The notes below the pieces were generated by a model. That model made no database searches. It saw nothing but the letters and a program-made list of their open reading frames with translations, and had not been told where the DNA came from. From CAZDQL01 sp964507325 (GTDB lineage: Bacteria > Planctomycetota > UBA1135 > GCA-002686595): a stretch of DNA of 6,033 nt. Positions 1 to 6,033 of the stretch are shown piece after piece. The translations under genes were made by a program, and so were the position numbers. The stretch lies in the NCBI GenBank assembly GCA_964507325.1, contig CAZDQL010000173.1, positions 1 through 6,033 of the forward strand, written 5' to 3'. Positions within the stretch are counted from its first letter, which is position 1. Each line of letters starts with the position of its first letter.

Positions 1-1
1 C

Positions 2-1186
2 TTCGGGATCCTCTACTGGGTGGTGCCGCGCCTGTGGCGGACCCCGCTGTACAGCAAGGCGCTGGCCACCGCCCACTTCTGGATCGCAACCGTCGGGCTC
101 ATCCTCTACCAGGTCTCCATGTGGGTGGCGGGGATCACGCAATGGGCCATGTGGCGTGCCTTCGAGCCGGACGGGCGCCTCACCTACCCCGACTTCATCG
201 AGACCGTGATTCGACTGGTCCCGATGTACTGGGTGCGCCTGCTGGCGGCGGTTCTGTTCTTCGGCGCCCTGATCCTGGGGGTCTACAACCTCATCCGGAC
301 CATGCGCTCCGCCCCCGCGGAAGCCAAGGAGGACGAGGAGGTGCAGGTGCCGGCTCGCGAGCCCATCGGCAGGGACGCTCCCGGAGCCACCACCGCGGCC
401 AACACCTACGACCACGCCCTCTATCGCTTCCAGCACGCGATCTCCGAAGGGATCCACCGCGTACTGGAGCGGCGCATCGTCGCGTTCACCGTGCTCACGA
501 CCTTGGCCCTGGCGGTCGGCTCCCTCGTGGAGGCGATCCCGATGTTCCTCGACAAGTCGAACGTCAAGACCATCGCCTCGGTCAAGCCCTACACCCCGCT
601 CGAGGTGATCGGGCGCGACATCTTCATCCGAGAAGGCTGCTACAACTGTCACTCGCAGCTCGTGCGGCCCTTCCGACACGAGACGGAGCGCTACGGCGAG
701 TACTCCAAGGCTGGCGAGTACGTCTACGACCACCCCTTCCAGTGGGGATCGAAGCGGACCGGGCCGGATCTCCTGCGCGTCGGCGGGAAGTACCCGCACC
801 TTTGGCACTTCCGCCACATGGATCAGCCGACCTCCACGACGCCCGGGTCCTTGATGCCGTCCTACTCCTTCCTCTGGAGGCACGACCTCGAGATCGACGA
901 CATCGAGGCCAAGCTGCGGGCGCTCAGGACGCTCGGCGTTCCCTACGACCAGGCCGACATCGACGGAGCCCGTGAGTCGATCGCGCACCAGGCGAAGGAG
1001 ATCGCCGACGAAGTGGTGGCCCAGCGTGGCCCCTCGGGCATGGCGGACAAGGAGATCACCGCGCTCACCGCCTACCTGCAGCGCCTCGGCACCGACATCA
1101 AGTGGCGGACACCCGAGGAGGAGGCTCCAGAGCCCCTCGACGTGGATACCGCGAGCGAATCCGCCGGCGGCGGGGAGGGGAAATAG
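2..1186 (+). CDS. ccoNO: Fused cbb3 oxidase subunits I/II, CcoNO (5' partial)
   Basis: This is the C-terminal end of the cbb3 oxidase catalytic subunit CcoN joined in frame to the monohaem cytochrome c subunit CcoO. The reading frame enters from the left edge; 394 codons are present, numbered here from position 2. Residues 1-98 are CcoN-like: a conserved AHFW...SMWVAGITQWAMWRA helix (about 24-47) and a last helix (about 75-98). The haem and CuB histidines of CcoN lie upstream, outside the window. A charged, low-complexity linker (about 102-146) leads to the CcoO anchor helix (about 158-181). The c-type haem site CYNCH is at 213-217, with probable axial Met285 in SLMPSY. The domain ends with EITALTAYLQRLGTDIK (351-367), typical of CcoO, then an acidic tail. 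CcoN ends and CcoO begins in the cytoplasm, so the fusion suits both topologies. CcoO relays electrons toward CcoN. Such fusions are known in some lineages. The identity is secure; the upstream start is not visible. Confidence 0.95.
   Translation, partial: FGILYWVVPRLWRTPLYSKALATAHFWIATVGLILYQVSMWVAGITQWAMWRAFEPDGRLTYPDFIETVIRLVPMYWVRLLAAVLFFGALILGVYNLIRTMRSAPAEAKEDEEVQVPAREPIGRDAPGATTAANTYDHALYRFQHAISEGIHRVLERRIVAFTVLTTLALAVGSLVEAIPMFLDKSNVKTIASVKPYTPLEVIGRDIFIREGCYNCHSQLVRPFRHETERYGEYSKAGEYVYDHPFQWGSKRTGPDLLRVGGKYPHLWHFRHMDQPTSTTPGSLMPSYSFLWRHDLEIDDIEAKLRALRTLGVPYDQADIDGARESIAHQAKEIADEVVAQRGPSGMADKEITALTAYLQRLGTDIKWRTPEEEAPEPLDVDTASESAGGGEGK
326..343 (+). promoter_or_regulatory. Possible internal ribosome binding site and GTG start for separate CcoO
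   Basis: AAGGAGG (326-332) is followed by 8 bases and then GTG (341-343), which is in frame with ccoNO and lies in the linker before the CcoO anchor helix. Initiation here would give a 281-residue CcoO with its transmembrane anchor and haem domain intact. The same bases encode an acidic Lys-Glu-Asp linker, and AAG GAG GAC GAG GAG naturally resembles a Shine-Dalgarno sequence, so chance is a real explanation. An ATG at 302-304 is also in frame but has a poorer upstream site. Confidence 0.25.
1172..1180 (+). promoter_or_regulatory. Ribosome binding site for ccoQ
   Basis: The purine run GGGGAGGGG ends 8 bases before the ATG at 1189 and lies inside the last codons of ccoNO. It fixes the ccoQ start, even though the same frame stays open further upstream inside ccoNO. 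The position suggests translational coupling to ccoNO. Confidence 0.7.
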
Positions 1187-1188
1187 CC

Positions 1189-1407
1189 ATGCTCCAGGAG
1201 CTCACCGCCAACACCGGCGCCGGGCTGTTCGCCATCGGCTCCACCCTGTTCTTCCTCATCATCTTCGCGGGGATCGCCCTGCGGGTCTTGACGCGCCGGG
1301 CGGGCACCTACGATGCCACCGCCCGCCTGCCTCTCGACGACGATCCGCCCCCGCGCGGCGACGAGGGGCTCGTGACGCAAACCGAATCACAAGCGGGAGG
1401 GCGCTGA
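1189..1407 (+). CDS. ccoQ: cbb3 oxidase small subunit CcoQ
   Basis: This encodes a 72-residue single-span membrane protein, the CcoQ/FixQ subunit, which is thought to stabilise the cbb3 complex (notably CcoP association) rather than carry a redox centre. One hydrophobic helix is visible at about residues 14-33 (LFAIGSTLFFLIIFAGIALR). It is followed by a basic stop-transfer RR and then YDATARLPLDDD (about 41-52), which matches the familiar acidic tail of CcoQ proteins (F/Y-D-x-A-A-R-L-P-L-x-D). The C-terminus is hydrophilic and a little longer than usual for the family (about 50-60 residues). The ATG lies two bases after the ccoNO stop, with a good purine-rich site upstream, and the stop lies three bases before ccoP. 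The function call rests on position, topology and the tail motif, since CcoQ sequences are poorly conserved. Confidence 0.88.
   Translation: MLQELTANTGAGLFAIGSTLFFLIIFAGIALRVLTRRAGTYDATARLPLDDDPPPRGDEGLVTQTESQAGGR
1395..1401 (+). promoter_or_regulatory. Ribosome binding site for ccoP
   Basis: GGGAGGG sits 9 bases upstream of the ccoP ATG at 1411, within the last codons of ccoQ. It supports the chosen start and close coupling of ccoQ and ccoP translation. Confidence 0.7.
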
Positions 1408-1410
1408 GCC

Positions 1411-2001
1411 ATGGCTACCTACAAGGATGTGGTTCTCGACCACGAAGTCGACGGCATCCGGGAATACGACAATCCCATGCCGGGATGGCTGATGGCGATC
1501 TGGTGGGGAAGCCTGATCTTCGCGGCCGCCTATCTCGCCTTCTTCGCCCTCGCCTTCGCCCCCTCCACGTTGGATGCGCAGTACCGAGCGGAGGAGGTCG
1601 CGAGCCGCGCTCGCCTGCAGGCCTACTACGACGCCAATCCCATGGTGCCGCCGAGCACCCAGGAGCTCCTGGCCGGAGCCGCCTCCCCGGAGATCCTCGC
1701 CGTGGGGAGCGAGCGCTATGCAAAGACCTGTGCCTCCTGCCACGGCGACGCGGCCCAGGGCCTGATCGGTCCCAACCTGACCGACGCCTACTGGTTGCAC
1801 GGGGGCCGGGTGACCCAGATCTTCAGCACCGTGGCCAAGGGCGTTCCGGCCAAGGGAATGCCTCCCTGGGGACGAGCCATCGCTCCCGAAGAGCTCCTGG
1901 CGCTGGTCTCGTACGTCCGCAGCCTGCAAGGCTCCAATCCCGCCGATCCGAAGCAGCCGGAGGGCGAGCAGGTCGCTCCCGAGCCGATCCCGGGGGGCTA
2001 G
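1411..2001 (+). CDS. ccoP: cbb3 oxidase cytochrome c subunit CcoP, monohaem form
   Basis: This 196-residue membrane-anchored cytochrome c is subunit III of the cbb3 oxidase, which accepts electrons from soluble or membrane donors and passes them toward CcoO/CcoN. The N-terminus has the FixP_N signature DGIREYDNPMPGW (residues 14-26), then one transmembrane helix (about 26-50). A linker leads to one cytochrome c domain with CASCH at 107-111, PNLTDAYWLHGG (121-132) and probable axial Met150 in GMPPWG. It closes with LVSYVRSLQG (165-174) and a Pro/Glu-rich tail. Classical CcoP proteins are near 290-300 residues with two such domains, and this one has a single haem motif. The next gene starts 36 bases later and no other CXXCH is encoded there, so this looks like a genuinely short protein rather than a frameshifted diheme one. 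The start is ATG with a good upstream site. Subunit identity is strongly supported by the N-terminal signature and gene order. Confidence 0.93.
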   Translation: MATYKDVVLDHEVDGIREYDNPMPGWLMAIWWGSLIFAAAYLAFFALAFAPSTLDAQYRAEEVASRARLQAYYDANPMVPPSTQELLAGAASPEILAVGSERYAKTCASCHGDAAQGLIGPNLTDAYWLHGGRVTQIFSTVAKGVPAKGMPPWGRAIAPEELLALVSYVRSLQGSNPADPKQPEGEQVAPEPIPGG

Positions 2002-2037
2002 AGAGCCCAGAGGTCCGAACGGTTCGCAGGCCGCGTC

Positions 2038-3471
2038 ATGAGTGGAGAGCCCGAAGAGCATGCGGGAGGTACACACAGTCCCTTCCACGTGGCTCCGGAG
2101 GAGGAGCTCCTCTACAGCATGGCCGCGGACGGCTCCCGCAAGTGGATCGATCCCCTCCTGACCAAGGGACGGTTCTGGCGCATCCGGATGGTGCTCGGAT
2201 ACGCCCTGATCCTGCTGTACGTCGCCCTGCCCCACGTCCGGATCGCGGGGAAGCCGGGGATGTTCCTCGACCTCGCCCAGAGTCAATTCACCATCCTCGG
2301 GTTCACTTTCCACCCCACCGACAACCTGCTCCTCCTGGCCTTCGGCCTCCTGGTGGCGATCACCGTCGTCGGGCTGACCGCGGTCTACGGGCGGGTGTGG
2401 TGCGGCTATGCGTGCCCGCAGCCGGTCTACCTCGAGTTCGTGTTCCGGCCGATCGAGCGCTGGCTGGAGGGCAAGCCGTCCGCGCGGCGTCGGCGGCACG
2501 CCGCCGGGCCGAGCGCGGATCTCGTCTGGCGCAAGGGGGTCAAGTTCACCCTCTACTTCCTGATCGCCGGCTTTCTCTCCGCCACCTTCGTCGCCTACTT
2601 CGTGGGCTGGGGAACGCTGTGGGATAGGCTTCTCACCGAGCCCCTCGAGCACCGGGGGATGCTGCTCACGCTCGTGACCGTCACCGGCTTGATGGTCTTC
2701 GACTTCGCTTACTTCCGGGATCAGATGTGCACGGTGGCGTGTCCCTACGGGCGGCTGCAGAGCGTGCTCTACGACCAGGACACGATCATCGTCGGCTACG
2801 ACACCGCCCGCGGCGAGCCGCGCGGCACCAAGAAGGCGCGTAGTGGCCCCGGAACCTTCGGCGACTGCATCGACTGCGGGCGCTGCGTCACGACGTGCCC
2901 CACCGGGATGGACATCCGACGCGGGCTGCAGATGGAGTGCATCGGCTGCGCCCAGTGCATCGAAGCCTGCGACGAGGTGATGCTGAGGCTCGACCTGCCG
3001 ACCGGCCTCATCCGCTACACGTCGGAGCGAGAGCTCGAGACCGGCGAGAAGCGCTTCCGGCGGCCGCGGGTCTACGTCTACGGGCTCGTCGGCGCGGCGG
3101 CGCTCGTCGCCCTCCTGGTCCTGACCTTCGGGCGGGGCGACGCCGACGTGGAGATCCTGCGCGGCGCCCGCGAGCCCTTCCGCATGCTTCCCACCGAGGA
3201 GGTGGCGAACCTCCTGCGCGTGCGGTTGACGAACCAGCTGCACGAGCCCCAGGCCTTCACCGTGGAGCTCGCGGAGCCCGCGGGCGCCGACCTGGTCGTG
3301 AGCCAGTCGCCCTTCGTGGTGGGGCCGGATCAGGTGGCCACCCTGGACGTGGTGGCCAAGCTGCCGGTGTCCGCCTTCCAGCGCGGCCAGGCCATGGGAC
3401 TGTTCATCATCCGCTCCGACAAGGACGTCGTGATCGAAGAGGAGTTCGTGCTGCTCGGACCCTACCAGTAG
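2038..3471 (+). CDS. ccoG: cbb3 oxidase assembly iron-sulphur protein CcoG/FixG
   Basis: This 477-residue membrane polyferredoxin belongs to the CcoG/FixG (RdxA) family. A Rhodobacter homologue is reported to reduce Cu(II) to Cu(I) for delivery to the oxidase CuB site. Five likely membrane helices lie near 49-67, 96-118, 168-190, 207-226 and 345-364. The family's membrane cysteine motifs are WCGYACPQ (C122, C126) and CTVACPYGR (C231, C235). The soluble loop holds two 4Fe-4S sites, CIDCGRCVTTCP (C277, C280, C283, C287) and CIGCAQCIEACD (C301, C304, C307, C311). It continues with the family's GLIRYTSE. The C-terminal region (about 370-477) is the Ig-like FixG_C domain. The ATG has only a weak upstream site (CAGG near 2027-2030) after a 36-base gap that shows no convincing terminator. 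The next in-frame ATG (Met28) would cut into the conserved LYSMAADGSRKWIDP block, so 2038 is preferred. Length and all key cysteines are normal. Confidence 0.96.
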   Translation: MSGEPEEHAGGTHSPFHVAPEEELLYSMAADGSRKWIDPLLTKGRFWRIRMVLGYALILLYVALPHVRIAGKPGMFLDLAQSQFTILGFTFHPTDNLLLLAFGLLVAITVVGLTAVYGRVWCGYACPQPVYLEFVFRPIERWLEGKPSARRRRHAAGPSADLVWRKGVKFTLYFLIAGFLSATFVAYFVGWGTLWDRLLTEPLEHRGMLLTLVTVTGLMVFDFAYFRDQMCTVACPYGRLQSVLYDQDTIIVGYDTARGEPRGTKKARSGPGTFGDCIDCGRCVTTCPTGMDIRRGLQMECIGCAQCIEACDEVMLRLDLPTGLIRYTSERELETGEKRFRRPRVYVYGLVGAAALVALLVLTFGRGDADVEILRGAREPFRMLPTEEVANLLRVRLTNQLHEPQAFTVELAEPAGADLVVSQSPFVVGPDQVATLDVVAKLPVSAFQRGQAMGLFIIRSDKDVVIEEEFVLLGPYQ

Positions 3472-3477
3472 GGGTGA
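3470..3477 (+). promoter_or_regulatory. Ribosome binding site for ccoH
   Basis: AGGGGTGA overlaps the ccoG stop codon and is 8 bases from the ATG at 3486. It resembles AGGAGGTGA with one base missing. It favours the ATG over an in-frame GTG at 3474, which would lie inside this site. Confidence 0.6.
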
Positions 3478-3485
3478 ATCGAAAC

Positions 3486-4004
3486 ATGAAGCTCGGACGC
3501 CTCCTCTCCGCCTACCGCTGGCCGATCATCCTCGGCGGCTTTCTCGCGATGTCGGTCACCGCCCAGGGGGTGCTGGTGTTCGTGGCCACCCGTCCGGATT
3601 CGCCGCGGCCCATCGAGGACTATTACGAGCGCAGCCTCGGGTGGGACGCCGACGCGGCGCTCGTTGCCGCCAGCGAGCGCCTCGGCTGGAGCGTCGCGAT
3701 GGAGATCCCCGGCGGCGAGGCCTACTCCCTGACCTCCCGCCGCCCCGTGGACGTGACCATTCTCGATCGTGACGGCCAGCCGGTGACCGAGCTCACGGGG
3801 AGGCTCGTGGCCGTCCGCCCCGCCGACACCCGGCTCAACGGCGAGAGCGCCCTGGTCGAGCTGCCCCACGAGCCGGGCCACTACCGTACCCTGGCGCACC
3901 TGCCCGTCGCCGGGGTGTGGGAGCTGAGCCTCGACGCGACCCGTGGCAAGACGCGCTTCGTGCACACCGAGCGCGTGGTCGTGACCGGAGGGGATACGCC
4001 GTGA
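3486..4004 (+). CDS. ccoH: cbb3 oxidase assembly protein CcoH/FixH
   Basis: This encodes a 172-residue FixH/CcoH-family protein. CcoH is a single-span membrane protein that interacts with the oxidase subunits and is needed for stable cbb3 assembly; its biochemical activity is not established. The N-terminus is short and basic, followed by one hydrophobic helix at about residues 13-34 (WPIILGGFLAMSVTAQGVLV). The family-typical segment PIEDYYERSLGWD (42-54) comes next. The rest, with alternating hydrophobic strands (for example RPVDVTILDRDGQPV, 86-100, and GVWELSLDA, 143-151), looks like a beta-sandwich domain on the periplasmic side. Length is normal for FixH. It starts 14 bases after ccoG with a good ribosome-binding site and overlaps the ccoI start by four bases (GTGA at 4001-4004). 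The assignment rests on the YY...L motif, topology and its place between ccoG and ccoI. Primary sequence in this family is weakly conserved, so confidence is a little lower than for its neighbours. Confidence 0.88.
   Translation: MKLGRLLSAYRWPIILGGFLAMSVTAQGVLVFVATRPDSPRPIEDYYERSLGWDADAALVAASERLGWSVAMEIPGGEAYSLTSRRPVDVTILDRDGQPVTELTGRLVAVRPADTRLNGESALVELPHEPGHYRTLAHLPVAGVWELSLDATRGKTRFVHTERVVVTGGDTP
3987..3993 (+). promoter_or_regulatory. Ribosome binding site for ccoI
   Basis: GGAGGGG ends 7 bases before the GTG at 4001, within the last codons of ccoH. The start codon overlaps the ccoH stop as GTGA (4001-4004), a layout typical of translational coupling. It supports the GTG start for ccoI. 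Confidence 0.7.
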
Positions 4005-6033
4005 GCGCCGCCCGTCGCCAGCCCACGCGCGCGCCGGTCGTGGTCTGCGCCCACTGCGGCCTCGAGGTTCCGCCCGCGTTGATCCGGGAAGGCGACGAGA
4101 AGCAGTTCTGTTGCGAGGGGTGCCGGCAGGTCTACGGCATCCTGCACGACTGGGGCCTCGCCGGTTTCTACCGACGCCTGGACCAGGTGGGGAGCCGTAG
4201 CGTCCCCGCGAACGTCAGCGGGCGCCGCTTCGAGGACTTCGACGCCCCCGAGCTCCTGGGCGACGAGGTACAGGAGACCGAGCGCGGAACGCGGCGAACC
4301 CGTCTGTTCCTCGAGGGGGTGCACTGCGCCGCCTGCGTCTGGCTCGTGGAGGAGCTGCCCCGCCCCCTCGACGGCGTGCTGTCGGTGCGGCTCAACCTGG
4401 CGAGCGCCGTCGCCGAGGTGGAGTGGGATCCGGAGCACGTCTCCCTCGGGCGCATCGCCCGCGCGCTGGATTCGATCGGCTACATCCCCCACCTCAAGAA
4501 GCGGGGGGCGATGGAGGAGGCCCGGCGGCACGAGGACCGGACGCTCCTGATCCGGATCGGGGTGGCCGCGGCCTGCGCCATGAACATCATGTTCATCCAT
4601 GGCGCCCTCTATGCCGGCGAACACCACGGCATGGACCCGCACTTCGAGCAGTTCTTCCGCTGGATGAGTCTGGGCCTGGCGGTGCCGGTGGTCTTCTTCG
4701 CGGCACGGCCGTTCTTCCGCGCGGCCTGGGCCGGCCTGCGCCGGCGGGTACCCCACATGGACCTGCCGATCGCCGTGGCCCTGAGCGGCGCCTTCCTGTT
4801 CAGCACCGTGGCCACCATCGTCGGCCGGGGGCCGATCTACTTCGACTCCCTGGCCGCCCTGGTGGCGCTCCTGCTCGGGGCCCGCTTCGTGCAGCAGCGC
4901 GCCCAGCGCACCGCGCTGGAACGGGCCGAGGGCCTGCGCAGCGTCGCCTTCGTGGAATTCGCCCGCCGCCTCGACGACGGCAACGTCGGCCTCGAGGTCC
5001 CGATCGGCGCGGTGGCCGTCGGCGACCGGGTCGAGGTCCGCTCGGGAGAGCTGGTGCCGGTCGACGGCCTGGTCCTGGCCGGCAACTCCAGCGTGGACAA
5101 CGCGGTCCTGACCGGCGAGCCTGAACCGGTGCCGGTGGCGGTGGGCGACGCGGTCTTCGCAGGCGCCACCAACCTCGGCGCCCGCTTGGTCCTGGAGACG
5201 CGCGCTCGCGGAGCCGACACGCGCGTGGGGGGTCTCCTCGCCCTCGTCGACGAGGCGCTGTCGAAGCGCGCGCCGATCGTCCAGCTCGCCGATCGCATCA
5301 GCCGCTGGTTCGTCCTGGCGGTCCTCCTGCTCGGCGTGGCCGCCGCGGCCGCCGCCCTCTGGTGGCGGGGCGAGGATCTCGGCCAGGCCATGCAGCAGGT
5401 GGTCGCCATGCTGGTGGTGACCTGCCCCTGCGCCCTGGGGCTGGCCACGCCGGTCGCGCTGACCGTCGGGCTGTCGCGCGCCGCCCGGGCCGGCATCTTC
5501 ATCAAGAACCCGGATGCCGTGGAGCAAATGGAGCGGATCGAGACCGCGCTGCTCGACAAGACCGGCACCCTGACCGAGGGCACCCCCACCGTCGGCCATT
5601 GGCACGGAGACGAAGAGGCGATCGAGCTGGCCTTCGCCCTGGAGGCGGAGTCGGCCCACCCCGTGGCCCAGGCGTTCCGCCGCTCCATCACGCAACCGCT
5701 GCACGCCGTCCGCGCCGTCGACGATCCCCGGGAGATCCCGGGCCGCGGCATCCGGGGTCGGGTTGACGGACGCGCGGTGGCCGTGGGCAGCGAGGCTCTC
5801 GTGCAAGAGCTCGGTGCGGTGCTCTCCGAGCCGATGTCGCGGCACGGCGCCGCACTCCTCGACGCCGGGCTGAGCCCGGTCCACGTCGTCGTGGCCGGCA
5901 GGGTCGCCGCGGTCGGGGGAATCGGAGACGCCCTGCGGCCGGAGGCCCGGACCACGGTGCAGGCCCTCGTGGCCCGCGGCGTGCGGCCGAGGATCCTGTC
6001 CGGGGATCACCCGGCGGTCGTCGCCCGCCTCGC
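4001..6033 (+). CDS. ccoI: Copper-transporting P1B-type ATPase CcoI/FixI (3' partial)
   Basis: The first 677 codons of a CopA2/FixI-type ATPase are present. It moves Cu(I) out of the cytoplasm to supply the CuB centre of CcoN rather than mainly for detoxification. Domains in order: an N-terminal cysteine-rich metal-binding segment (C16, C19, C37, C38, C41); a heavy-metal-associated domain with CAAC at 109-112; helices near 183-205, 222-240, 254-275 and 279-296; the actuator domain with TGE at 371-373; helices near 435-454 and 466-489, the latter carrying the transport motif CPC at 475-477; the phosphorylation site DKTGT (519-523, Asp519); the P1B His-Pro pair at 553-554; and the start of the P-domain hinge SGDH (667-670). 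The GDGxND motif and the last two helices lie beyond the edge. The reading frame is clean to the end. GTG is chosen as start because of the site 7 bases upstream and the overlap with ccoH. The Cys-rich N-terminal extension and the context favour CcoI over general CopA. Confidence 0.96.
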   Translation, partial: MSAARRQPTRAPVVVCAHCGLEVPPALIREGDEKQFCCEGCRQVYGILHDWGLAGFYRRLDQVGSRSVPANVSGRRFEDFDAPELLGDEVQETERGTRRTRLFLEGVHCAACVWLVEELPRPLDGVLSVRLNLASAVAEVEWDPEHVSLGRIARALDSIGYIPHLKKRGAMEEARRHEDRTLLIRIGVAAACAMNIMFIHGALYAGEHHGMDPHFEQFFRWMSLGLAVPVVFFAARPFFRAAWAGLRRRVPHMDLPIAVALSGAFLFSTVATIVGRGPIYFDSLAALVALLLGARFVQQRAQRTALERAEGLRSVAFVEFARRLDDGNVGLEVPIGAVAVGDRVEVRSGELVPVDGLVLAGNSSVDNAVLTGEPEPVPVAVGDAVFAGATNLGARLVLETRARGADTRVGGLLALVDEALSKRAPIVQLADRISRWFVLAVLLLGVAAAAAALWWRGEDLGQAMQQVVAMLVVTCPCALGLATPVALTVGLSRAARAGIFIKNPDAVEQMERIETALLDKTGTLTEGTPTVGHWHGDEEAIELAFALEAESAHPVAQAFRRSITQPLHAVRAVDDPREIPGRGIRGRVDGRAVAVGSEALVQELGAVLSEPMSRHGAALLDAGLSPVHVVVAGRVAAVGGIGDALRPEARTTVQALVARGVRPRILSGDHPAVVARL

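Noticed and set aside
2016..2026. Short inverted repeat CGAAC-G-GTTCG in the ccoP-ccoG gap.
   Set aside because: The arms are five bases with a one-base centre, too tight for a hairpin. There is no T-run and no match to a known operator, so it is probably chance.
1411..2037. The possibility that ccoP is a frameshifted or truncated diheme gene.
   Set aside because: The single domain ends normally after its C-terminal helix (SYVRSLQG) and a short tail. No second CXXCH appears in the bases before ccoG.
972..2627. A 551-codon plus-strand open frame running across ccoNO, ccoQ, ccoP and ccoG in another phase.
   Set aside because: It overlaps four real genes, is extremely Arg/Pro/Ser-rich, has no membrane helices or motifs, and has no CXXCH that could be a second CcoP haem domain.
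1387..3243. A 618-codon open frame on the minus strand opposite ccoP and ccoG.
   Set aside because: It has the same cause: it mirrors two well-supported genes, crosses their boundary, and has biased, domain-free composition.
5339..5356. Run of six alanine codons in ccoI that looks like a simple repeat.
   Set aside because: The codons are mixed GCC/GCG and form part of a transmembrane helix before the CPC helix, which is ordinary in a GC-rich membrane protein.
5727..5742. CCCGGG-AGAT-CCCGGG, a 6-bp GC stem with a 4-base loop inside ccoI.
   Set aside because: It lies in the middle of conserved coding sequence, is not followed by a T-run, and is expected by chance in DNA this GC-rich.
3881..6010. 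A 709-codon open frame on the minus strand opposite ccoI.
   Set aside because: It is antisense to a clear P-type ATPase with every expected motif. The translation is low-complexity (rich in Gly, Ala, Arg, His, Asp) with no recognisable domain. High G/C at third positions removes stops on the opposite strand.

Overview
This window is one densely packed plus-strand operon for a cbb3-type (C-family) haem-copper oxidase and its assembly factors. The order is ccoN-O (fused, 5' end missing), ccoQ, ccoP, ccoG, ccoH and ccoI (3' end missing). No RNA gene, mobile element, CRISPR array, promoter or terminator is visible. The longest non-coding gap is 36 bases (2002-2037), so no stretch over 300 bases lacks a gene.

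Layout. Positions 2-1186 encode the last part of the catalytic subunit CcoN, continuing without a stop into the membrane-anchored monohaem cytochrome CcoO. The small subunit CcoQ (1189-1407) follows after 2 bases and CcoP (1411-2001) after 3 bases. After the 36-base gap come the assembly genes. These are the membrane iron-sulphur protein CcoG (2038-3471), the single-span CcoH/FixH protein (3486-4004), and the copper P1B-type ATPase CcoI/FixI (from 4001 off the right edge), which overlaps ccoH by four bases.

How it works together (established for the family). CcoN/O/P/Q form a proton-pumping terminal oxidase of high oxygen affinity. CcoO and CcoP pass electrons from the quinol/cytochrome c branch to the haem b and haem b3-CuB centres of CcoN. 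CcoG (reported as a Cu(II) reductase in Rhodobacter), CcoH and CcoI supply copper for CuB and stabilise assembly. ccoS would be expected just downstream, outside the window.

Two departures from the textbook operon stand out. CcoN and CcoO are one polypeptide, and CcoP carries one CXXCH haem motif instead of two, so the complex would hold two c-type haems rather than three. A purine-rich ribosome-binding-like site and in-frame GTG sit in the CcoN-CcoO linker and might allow a separate CcoO as well.

Organism. Base composition is very GC-rich with strong G/C third-position preference, which also creates long open frames antisense to the genes. Fused CcoNO and a short CcoP point away from classical alpha-, beta- and gammaproteobacterial operons. 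They fit better with a high-GC, deltaproteobacteria-like lineage (Myxococcota, Bdellovibrionota or a similar phylum). This placement is an inference from memory of family architectures and is uncertain. I see no wholly new system here; the interest lies in the derived oxidase architecture.
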